From contig NZ_JAPEMB010000001.1 in NCBI RefSeq assembly GCF_026343125.1, positions 2,232,001 to 2,296,000 on the forward strand: DNA of 64,000 bases, given 5' to 3'. Shown here one piece after another: positions 1 to 6,255 of the stretch (position 1 is its first letter; each line of letters begins with the position of its first letter). The DNA comes from Streptomyces sp. NBC_00094. GTDB lineage: Bacteria; Actinomycetota; Actinomycetes; Streptomycetales; Streptomycetaceae. The position numbers and the translations under genes are program-made. The notes under the pieces were generated by a model. It was not told the origin of the DNA, searched no databases, and was given only the letters and a program-made list of their open reading frames with translations.

Positions 1-623
1 GCGGCTACTACTGCGGTGTCGGCGCCGACGAGATCTTCGGCCGTGACATCGTCGAGGCGCACCTGGAGAACTGCCTCACCGCGGGTCTGGGCATCTCCGG
101 CATCAACGCCGAGGTCATGCCGGGCCAGTGGGAGTTCCAGGTCGGCCCGCTGGCGCCCCTGGAGGTCTCGGACCAGCTGTGGGTCGCCCGCTGGCTGCTG
201 TACCGCACGGCCGAGGACTTCAAGGTCTCCGCGACCCTGGACCCGAAGCCGGTGAAGGGCGACTGGAACGGCGCGGGCGCGCACACCAACTTCTCCACCA
301 AGGCGATGCGCGAGGGCTACGACGCGATCATCACCGCCGCCGAGTCCCTCGGCGAGGGCTCGAAGCCGCTCGACCACGTCAAGAACTACGGCGCCGGCAT
401 CGACGACCGCCTGACGGGTCTGCACGAGACCGCCCCGTGGGACAAGTACTCCTACGGCGTCTCGGACCGCGGCGCCTCGGTCCGCATCCCGTGGCAGGTC
501 GAGCAGGACCAGAAGGGCTACATCGAGGACCGTCGCCCGAACGCGAACGTGGACCCGTACGTGGTGACCCGCCTGATGGTGGACACCTGCTGCGAGGCCC
601 TGGAGAAGGTCGGCCAGGTCTGA
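1..623 (+). CDS. glnII: Glutamine synthetase type II (GSII), C-terminal part
   Basis: This is the last ~206 residues of a eukaryotic-type (GSII) glutamine synthetase, which makes glutamine from glutamate, ammonia and ATP in the cytoplasm. The reading frame enters at base 3 and the start lies outside the window. Visible GSII signatures are NAEVMPGQWEFQVGP, the NGAGAHTNFST loop and SYGVSDRGASVRIP, which carry the ATP/glutamate-binding part of the catalytic barrel. The protein ends at TGA 621-623 and is followed by a strong hairpin, so it is probably the last gene of its transcript. In Streptomyces GSII works beside the GlnE-controlled GSI. Identification is secure from the motifs; only the N-terminus is unseen. 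Confidence 0.93.
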   Translation, partial: GYYCGVGADEIFGRDIVEAHLENCLTAGLGISGINAEVMPGQWEFQVGPLAPLEVSDQLWVARWLLYRTAEDFKVSATLDPKPVKGDWNGAGAHTNFSTKAMREGYDAIITAAESLGEGSKPLDHVKNYGAGIDDRLTGLHETAPWDKYSYGVSDRGASVRIPWQVEQDQKGYIEDRRPNANVDPYVVTRLMVDTCCEALEKVGQV

Positions 624-670
624 TCCACGGGTCGAACGGGTCGACCGGGTCGATCCGCGCGCACTCCTGA

Positions 671-705
671 AGAGGCGCCCACCGTTTCGTACGGTGGGCG
701 CCTCT
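671..705 (+). terminator. Rho-independent-type hairpin after glnII
   Basis: A perfect 15-bp inverted repeat (left arm 671-685 AGAGGCGCCCACCGT, right arm 691-705) surrounds a 5-base TTCGT loop, about 48 bases after the glnII stop. There is no long T tract, as is usual in Streptomyces. Position and stem strength make it the likely end of the glnII transcript. Confidence 0.85.
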
Positions 706-785
706 TCCGTCATGTGGGATGGATGACACGGGGTTTGGCCGACGAAAGGCTCGTCGGAGGCATTCCCTTCTGGTTCAATAGGGAT

Positions 786-908
786 ATGGCCACCATGAAG
801 AACGACACCGCGACGGGTCGTCACGACCTCGAGCCGTTCTGGCCTTCCCGGCAGCATCACGACTTCGACCGGGTGTGTTGCCGCGCGAGGAACGCGTCGG
901 CCCTCTAA
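786..908 (+). CDS. Putative Cys-Cys leader peptide
   Basis: A 40-residue ORF starts at ATG 786 or ATG 795 and ends at TAA 906-908, about 105 bases before a regulator gene. Its C-terminal half reads SRQHHDFDRVCCRARNAS. This fits the layout of the small actinobacterial leader peptides usually written SRxHVDLxRVxS, which sit before genes controlled by attenuation. The adjacent cysteines suggest that cysteine supply could stall the ribosome, as reported for Cys-rich upstream ORFs in mycobacteria. No clear Shine-Dalgarno is visible; AGGGA lies almost against ATG 786, so leaderless translation is possible. What is seen is the ORF and the motif; attenuation is inference. Confidence 0.5.
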   Translation: MATMKNDTATGRHDLEPFWPSRQHHDFDRVCCRARNASAL

Positions 909-1013
909 AGCCCCGATCGGTACGGTCCGATCCACGGCCTTCGGCCGACGCGCACGACGAATGACGTACGACGCCTGTCCGTTCGTTCCTCCGCGCGAAA
1001 GAGCTGACCTTCC

Positions 1014-1613
1014 ATGGCCCACACCCAGACCGCCTCCCTCGCCGCCGCCCGTCCCGGCCGGCACCGACTGCGTGCCGTCGATCCGAACGAGGTCGCCGGC
1101 CCCTCGCCGCTTCCCGCGGCTCCCCCGCTGTCCCAGCTCTCCCAGCTCGCCCGGCTCTCCCAGGTGGCGGACTTCCTGCCGCCCGGCGCCACGCTGCTCC
1201 CGGCGCCGCAGCACGCGCTGCCGACGCTGCCGGGGCGCCCGCCGATGGTCGGGTACCTCGTGCTCGTACCGGCCGACCAGCAGGTGCCCGTGGGCGCCCC
1301 CGTCCCCGCGTCGCCCGTGGCGACGGAGGAGCAGGGGCCGGTGGCCATCGACGGGGTCCGGCGGATCGCCGTCGTGGACGGGGAGGCGCTCGACCTGACG
1401 TATCTGGAGTTCGAGCTGCTCGCGCATCTGGTGGCGCACCCCCACCGGGTGCACACCCGCGACCAGTTGGTCACGACGGTGTGGGGGTACGGGCACGTCG
1501 GCGACGGCCGTACGGTCGACGTCCACGTGGCCCGGCTGCGCCGGAAGCTGGGCGCCGAGCACCGCCACACGATCCAGACCGTGCGGCGGGTCGGCTACAA
1601 GTACACGCCCTGA
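1014..1613 (+). CDS. Winged-helix transcriptional regulator without receiver domain
   Basis: A 199-residue cytoplasmic DNA-binding protein. The first ~100 residues are Pro/Ala/Leu-rich and of low complexity. The last ~90 form an OmpR/PhoB-type winged helix: LDLTYLEFELLAHLVAHP, then HTRDQLVTTVWGYGHVGDGRTVDVHVARLRRKL, ending VRRVGYKYTP. There is no phospho-acceptor receiver domain, so it is not a normal response regulator, and any signal would have to act through the unusual N-terminus or through expression level. It follows the Cys-Cys leader peptide, and its stop is immediately next to the stop of the convergent PepSY gene. The DNA-binding call is solid; targets are unknown. Confidence 0.8.
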   Translation: MAHTQTASLAAARPGRHRLRAVDPNEVAGPSPLPAAPPLSQLSQLARLSQVADFLPPGATLLPAPQHALPTLPGRPPMVGYLVLVPADQQVPVGAPVPASPVATEEQGPVAIDGVRRIAVVDGEALDLTYLEFELLAHLVAHPHRVHTRDQLVTTVWGYGHVGDGRTVDVHVARLRRKLGAEHRHTIQTVRRVGYKYTP

Positions 1614-3071
1614 TCAGTTCGTTCGGGTGGTCCTCGCCCTTACCTTCGCCACGGCGGCGAGGGTGAGGTCCACCGCAAGGAACAGCAGCAGGCTGAGGCC
1701 GAGCAGCGGGATGAACCAGCCGACCAGCGCCGTCACCGCCGCGAGCGGCAGCAGCATCGTCACCGGGACCTTCCGCCAGGCCCCGCGCGCCACCGGGCGG
1801 CCGGGACGGCGCAGCCACCACATGCGGTAGCCCCAGAGGATCAGCAGGATCAGGGAGAGCGCGAGGGCCGCGAGCGCCAGCTGGTTGAACAGGCCCAGGA
1901 ACACGCCCGTGTGGGTGTCGATGCCTATCCGGGTCAGCTTCGCGAGGAGCGGGTAGTCGGCGAACGCGAGGCGGTCGAGGACCGTGCCGTCCGCCGGGTT
2001 CACCGCCACCGAGTCCAGCTGCAGCGGGAACTGCGTGTCGGTCTCCTTGACCACGTACCCCTTGCCCTCGGCGGGCAGGACGACCGAGACGCTCGGGCTG
2101 TCGATGCCGGCCGCGCGGGCCGCCTCGACCGCCTCGTCGACGCCGATGTCCGGGCCCTGCGCGGTGGTGCCGCCCTGCGGGTGACCGGCGCCGTGGCCCT
2201 CGTGTTCCGAGCCGGAGCCGGCCGCGCCGTCGAGCGTCGCGGAGATCTTGGGGGTGGCGCCGCCGAGACCGTCCTGCACGGTGCCGATGTTCTCGCCCGC
2301 GTACCGCGACCAGGTCAGGCCCGTCGCGGAGAGCAGGACGAGTCCGGTGACCGCCCAGAGACCGACCGAGCCGTGCCAGGAGAGGGTGCGGCGGCGGGAC
2401 TTCGGGCCCCGCTCGGGGACGAGCAGGGCACGGCGGTTCTTCCTGCGGCGGCCGAACCAGAGCAGTACGCCGCCGAGGGCGATCACCCACAGCCAGCTCG
2501 CGGCCAGTTCGCTGTAGTTGCGGCCGAGTTCGCCGAGGTGCAGATCGGCGTGGAGGCCGTCGATCCAGGTGCGCAGCGGGAGGGCGCCGGAGCTGCCGAA
2601 GCTGGGCAGCTGTCCGCGCACCTCTCCGGTGTACGGGTCGACGAAGACCGCGAGCGAGGTGCCCTCGGGGACGTCCGGGTCGGCCATCAGGACCCGGGTG
2701 GTCGCGCCCGGTTCGGCGCCGGGCCAGACGGCGGTGACGGTGCCGTTGGGGTTGACCTTGCGGGCGATGTTCACCTGCTGCGAGAGCGGCACGGTGGTGT
2801 CGCCGACGGGGACCTCCAGCTCGTGCGCGTAGATCACCTTCTCGGCCTGGAAGGAGAGCGCGTAGAGCAGGCCGCTCGCGGCGGCCACCAGGAGGAACGG
2901 GGCGACGAGCACGCCCGCGTAGAAGTGGAGGCGCAGGACCAGGGGGCGCAGGGCGCTCCAGGTGCCGGCTCTGCCCGTGCCGGTCTTCCCCGGGGTGGGG
3001 GTCGTCGCGTCGGTGGGTTCCGACGGTGGCGCCTCGGTCGTTTCGGGGCGTGCGGGATCGTCGATGGTCAT
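1614..3071 (-). CDS. PepSY-TM membrane protein
   Basis: A 485-residue integral membrane protein. A Thr/Pro-rich cytoplasmic head (about 1-40) is followed by a first membrane helix (LHFYAGVLVAPFLLVAAASG), an external PepSY-like region with PLRTWIDGLHADLHLG, further helices, and a second external segment rich in His (GSEHEGHGAGHPQGG). The C-terminus has three closely spaced helices. This is the PepSY_TM architecture, often found next to metal-uptake or redox genes. It lies 51 bases downstream of the His/Met-rich membrane protein gene on the same strand, so the two probably form an operon. Its substrate cannot be told from sequence; the His clusters hint at metal. Confidence 0.82.
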   Translation of the reverse strand: MTIDDPARPETTEAPPSEPTDATTPTPGKTGTGRAGTWSALRPLVLRLHFYAGVLVAPFLLVAAASGLLYALSFQAEKVIYAHELEVPVGDTTVPLSQQVNIARKVNPNGTVTAVWPGAEPGATTRVLMADPDVPEGTSLAVFVDPYTGEVRGQLPSFGSSGALPLRTWIDGLHADLHLGELGRNYSELAASWLWVIALGGVLLWFGRRRKNRRALLVPERGPKSRRRTLSWHGSVGLWAVTGLVLLSATGLTWSRYAGENIGTVQDGLGGATPKISATLDGAAGSGSEHEGHGAGHPQGGTTAQGPDIGVDEAVEAARAAGIDSPSVSVVLPAEGKGYVVKETDTQFPLQLDSVAVNPADGTVLDRLAFADYPLLAKLTRIGIDTHTGVFLGLFNQLALAALALSLILLILWGYRMWWLRRPGRPVARGAWRKVPVTMLLPLAAVTALVGWFIPLLGLSLLLFLAVDLTLAAVAKVRARTTRTN

Positions 3072-3122
3072 GGCTGACCCGTCCTTGGAGTCGGTGTGGA
3101 CAACGGGAGGAGACCCCCGGTG

Positions 3123-3824
3123 TCAGACGTGTGCTCCGAGGGTCGTGGCGCGGGGGACGGGCAGCCGGGGCGGGCCGCGCCGGGAGAGGGTGTGCGCGAG
3201 GACGACGGTGTGCGGGCGGTGGGCGTTCCCGTGCGCCCGGCGGACCGGGCCCCGGCGCGGGGCGTCGGGCACGTGGACGCGTGCGAGCAGCAGGCGCAGC
3301 GGGGTGAAGGCGTACGCGAGGGCCGCCCGGGCCAGCGTGAAGAACGCGGCCTCGCCGTGGGCCAGCCAGAGGCCGCAGAGGAGCGCGGCGAGGAGGTGGA
3401 CGGTGAGCATGCCGGTGCCCATGGAGGCCATGGATTCCATGGCGCCCGTGGCGCCCGTGGAAGTCGTGGCCTCCGTGGAGGTCATGGCTGCGGGGTCCAT
3501 GGCGGTGTGTCCGGTCACGCTCGTCATGCCGGTCATCGGGTGCGGGTGCGGCGCGTGCGCCGTCGGGTGCGCCCCCGTCGTCGAGAAGAACAGGTGCAGC
3601 GCGCCCTGGAGGACGACCATGGCACCCGTGATGGCCGGCGTACCCCGGCGTCGTCCCGCCACGGCCCAGGCCGCGACCGCCGTCGCGCCGAAGGCGCCGA
3701 GCAGCGCGAGCGCCGGGAGCCGGTGCGCAGACATGGACGAATGCCCCACGGCGGCCAAGGTCACGCACACCACCGCGAAAAGTGCGGCTCGCAGGGCGCG
3801 CAGGGGCGACCGGGCATCCGTCAT
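3123..3824 (-). CDS. His/Met-rich membrane protein
   Basis: A 233-residue protein of unknown function with four likely membrane helices (about 9-27, 36-57, 64-80 and 138-165). Between helices 3 and 4 (residues ~81-139) is a loop dense in His, Met, Thr and Ser, including HPTAHAPHPHPMTGM and AMESMASMGTGM. Such loops are common in copper-handling proteins, although no classical CxxC site is present. ATG at 3824 is preceded by GGCGG; an in-frame ATG at 3842 is an alternative start. It is first in a probable two-gene operon with the PepSY protein. A role in copper homeostasis is inference from composition and neighbour only. Confidence 0.65.
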   Translation of the reverse strand: MTDARSPLRALRAALFAVVCVTLAAVGHSSMSAHRLPALALLGAFGATAVAAWAVAGRRRGTPAITGAMVVLQGALHLFFSTTGAHPTAHAPHPHPMTGMTSVTGHTAMDPAAMTSTEATTSTGATGAMESMASMGTGMLTVHLLAALLCGLWLAHGEAAFFTLARAALAYAFTPLRLLLARVHVPDAPRRGPVRRAHGNAHRPHTVVLAHTLSRRGPPRLPVPRATTLGAHV

Positions 3825-3940
3825 CGTCCGCCATGGTGCCATCCCGCCATCTGGCCGAACAGACCGCCGTCCGCTTCCCGTCCACTTCCCCGTCCGCGCC
3901 CTGACCTCTTCCCGTTCCCGGCCCTGCCCTGGGCCCCGCC

Positions 3941-4009
3941 CCGGCCCTGTCGCGGCCATGTCCCGGGCCCTGTCGCGGCCGTGTCCCGGGCCCTGTCGCG
4001 ACCCTGCAC
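3941..4009. repeat. 23-bp tandem repeat, about 2.7 copies
   Basis: The unit CGGGCCCTGTCGCGG plus eight further bases occurs at 3941-3963, 3964-3986 and, more diverged, 3987-4009. It lies in the 285-base gap between divergent genes (minus-strand membrane protein, plus-strand epimerase). The gap is otherwise C-rich with no ORF I trust and should hold both promoters; no convincing -10/-35 pair was seen. Confidence 0.75.
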
Positions 4010-4127
4010 CTCCCCCCTCGCGCCCCGCTTTCCGCCCGCCGACCCGACCCCCGTTCCTCCCCCGGCGGAATCCTCCCGGAGCGGAATCCCCTGGCCCCCG
4101 CCCGCCGCCGCCGGGCAGTCTTCGATC

Positions 4128-5138
4128 ATGAAATTGCTGATTCTCGGTGGTACGGAGTTCGTGGGTCGCGCGGTCGTCGAGGCCGCGCTCGGCCGGGGCT
4201 GGGAGGTGACGGTCTTCCACCGTGGCCGCCACGCCGCCCCGGCGGGGGTCCTCTCCCTGCACGGCGACCGCACCGCGGGCCCCGAGGGGCTCGCCGCCCT
4301 CGCCGACGGTTCCTGGGACGCCGTCGTGGACACCTGGTCGGCCGCGCCCTCGGCGGTGCGGGACGCGGCCCGGCTGCTCGCCGGCCGGGTCGGGCGGTAC
4401 GCGTACGTGTCGAGCCGCTCCGTCTACACCTGGCCGCCGGCCGCCGGGCTCGCGGAGGACGGCCCGCTGGTGGACGGTTCGCCGGACGACGGGGACGTGC
4501 CGTACGCGGAGGCCAAGCGGGGCGGTGAGCTCGCCGCCACGGCCGCCTTCGGCGCGGACCGGACGCTGCTCGTCCGCGCGGGCCTGATCCTCGGCCCGTA
4601 CGAGAACATCGGCCGGCTCCCCTGGTGGCTGGGCCGGATCGCGCGCGGCGGCACGGTCCTCGCGCCCGGGCCGAGCGCCCTCCCCCTCCAGTACGTCGAC
4701 GCCCGCGACCTCGCCGAGTGGACGCTGGACGCGGTGGCGGCCGGGCTCTCCGGGCCGTACAACCTCGTCTCGCCGCCCGGGCACACGACCATGGGCGAGC
4801 TGCTCGACGCCTGCGTGCGGGCGACCGGCGCGGACGTCGAGCTCCGCTGGGCCGAGCCGGAGGCGCTCCTCGCGGCCGGGGTGGCTCCCTGGTCGGAGCT
4901 GCCGGTGTGGCTGCCGCCGGGCGAGATGTACGACGCGATGCACACCGCCGACGTCTCCCGGGCCGTCGAGGCCGGGCTGCGCTGCCGACCGGTGGCGGAG
5001 ACCGTCGCGGACACCTGGGCGTGGCTGGAAACGCTCGGCGGGGTCGCGCCGAGGCGCCCCGACCGGCCGGAGGTCGGCCTCTCCCCCGAGCGGGAGGCGG
5101 AGTTCCTGGCGAAGCACGCCCCCGACGCCATGGGGTGA
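4128..5138 (+). CDS. NAD-dependent epimerase/dehydratase family protein
   Basis: A 336-residue short-chain dehydrogenase-type enzyme. The N-terminal Rossmann motif is LLILGGTEFVGRAVVEAAL (residues ~3-21). Next come the DAVVDTW and YAYVSSRSVYTWP segments, then PYAEAKRGGE, where an extended-SDR Tyr-x3-Lys is expected (here Y-A-E-A-K). The C-terminal half holds a substrate domain with LPLQYVDARDLAEW. Relatives act on nucleotide sugars or isoflavone-like substrates; the actual substrate is unknown. The ATG at 4128 has no obvious Shine-Dalgarno. It is followed 69 bases later by the phosphatase gene in the same direction, possibly one transcript. Confidence 0.85.
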   Translation: MKLLILGGTEFVGRAVVEAALGRGWEVTVFHRGRHAAPAGVLSLHGDRTAGPEGLAALADGSWDAVVDTWSAAPSAVRDAARLLAGRVGRYAYVSSRSVYTWPPAAGLAEDGPLVDGSPDDGDVPYAEAKRGGELAATAAFGADRTLLVRAGLILGPYENIGRLPWWLGRIARGGTVLAPGPSALPLQYVDARDLAEWTLDAVAAGLSGPYNLVSPPGHTTMGELLDACVRATGADVELRWAEPEALLAAGVAPWSELPVWLPPGEMYDAMHTADVSRAVEAGLRCRPVAETVADTWAWLETLGGVAPRRPDRPEVGLSPEREAEFLAKHAPDAMG

Positions 5139-5207
5139 CGAACTGCCCTCCTTCGGACCATCCACTACGGTCGACAGAAAAGTGGACGAACCGGAGGAGT
5201 CGACATC

Positions 5208-6008
5208 ATGCCCGCCATTCCCGCCACCTCCGTCGCCAACCTCCGTGACCTCGGCGGCCTGCCCCTCGGCGCCGGGCGCGCGGTCCGTCCCGGCCTCGCC
5301 CTGCGCTCGGCGCAGCTCGACCGGCTCGATCCGGCCGAGCCGGTGGTGGCCGGTCTGGGCGTCCGTACGGTCGTCGACCTCCGGACGGAGAGCGAGCGCG
5401 GCGACCGGCCGGACCGGCTTCCGGCCGGCGCGCGGCTGCTGGTCGCGGACGTGCTCGCCGACCATCTGGCCGTCAGCGGGCTGCCGCCGGCCGCCCGTCT
5501 GAAGATGCTGCTCACCGACCCGGCGCTCGCTGAGGAGCACCTCGGCGAGGGCCGGGTGCGGGCGGCCTTCGCCCGCACCTACCGGACCTTCGTGTCCGGC
5601 GACTCCGCCCGCGCCGCGTACCGTGCGCTGCTGATCGAGCTGGGCACTCCGGGCGCCGGTCCCGTGCTCTTCCACTGCTCGGCCGGCAAGGACCGGACGG
5701 GCTGGGCGGCGACGGTCGTCCTGTCGCTGCTCGGTGCGGACGAGGAGACGGTGCTGGCCGAGTACCTGGCGGTCAACCCGGCGGTACGGCAGGCCTTCGC
5801 GCCGATGATCGAAGGGTTCACGGCCCAGGGCGGCGACCCCGAGCTGGCGCTCGACCTGATCGGCGTCCTGCCGGAGTACCTGGCCGCGGGGCTCGACGAG
5901 GTGGCGGTCCGGCACGGCTCGATGGAGAAGTACGTACGGGAGGGACTCGGCGTTCCGGACGAGGTGACGGCGCTGATCCGTGAACGGCTGACGGTGCACG
6001 CGGCCTGA
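5208..6008 (+). CDS. Tyrosine/serine phosphatase, Y_phosphatase3 type
   Basis: A 266-residue cytoplasmic phosphatase of the dual-specificity-like family that removes phosphate from proteins or phosphoinositides. The N-terminal NLRDLGGLPL and VRPGLALRSAQLDRLDP segments are family signatures. The P-loop is HCSAGKDRTGW (about residues 154-164), with the catalytic Cys and Arg both present. VVDLRTESERGDRPD supplies the upstream Asp/Glu region. The start is well supported by GGAGGAG at 5193-5199, about 8 bases before ATG. It is followed by a G-rich minisatellite with no obvious terminator. The physiological substrate is not evident. Confidence 0.9.
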   Translation: MPAIPATSVANLRDLGGLPLGAGRAVRPGLALRSAQLDRLDPAEPVVAGLGVRTVVDLRTESERGDRPDRLPAGARLLVADVLADHLAVSGLPPAARLKMLLTDPALAEEHLGEGRVRAAFARTYRTFVSGDSARAAYRALLIELGTPGAGPVLFHCSAGKDRTGWAATVVLSLLGADEETVLAEYLAVNPAVRQAFAPMIEGFTAQGGDPELALDLIGVLPEYLAAGLDEVAVRHGSMEKYVREGLGVPDEVTALIRERLTVHAA

Positions 6009-6037
6009 GGGGTGTCTCGGGGTGATGTGTCGTGGCC

Positions 6038-6222
6038 GGGGGCCCGGGGGCCCGGGGGCGTGGGGGCCCGGGGGCCCGGGGGCGTGGGGGCCCGGGGGCC
6101 CGGGGGCGTGGGGGCCCGGGGGCGTGGCTGGGGCCGGGGGCCGGGGGCGTGGCTGAGGCCGGGGGCCGGGGGCGTGGCTGAGGCCGGGGGCCGGGGGCGT
6201 GGCTGGGGCCGGGGGCCCGGGG
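6038..6222 (+). repeat. G-run minisatellite, two 25-bp repeat families
   Basis: The 247-base gap between the phosphatase and the next gene is almost filled by direct repeats. The first part repeats a 25-base unit built from GGGGGCCCGGGGGCCCG and GGGGCGTG (about three copies). The second repeats another 25-base unit, GCTGAGGCCGGGGGCCGGGG plus GCGTG, about four times with small changes. Runs of four or five G on the plus strand recur every 6-8 bases, so the transcript could fold into G-quadruplexes or strong GC hairpins. No promoter is visible inside. Confidence 0.88.
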
Positions 6223-6255
6223 TGACCATCGGAAGAATCGCTCGTTCTGCTGAAC

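Noticed and set aside
1471..3885. An 804-residue minus-strand frame overlapping the PepSY operon
   Set aside because: Arg/Pro/His-rich product and a different frame from the PepSY and His/Met proteins, which have clear domains.
3941..4009. Possible CRISPR array from repeated 23-bp units (also 47146-47214)
   Set aside because: Copies are directly adjacent with no spacers, and no cas gene is present.
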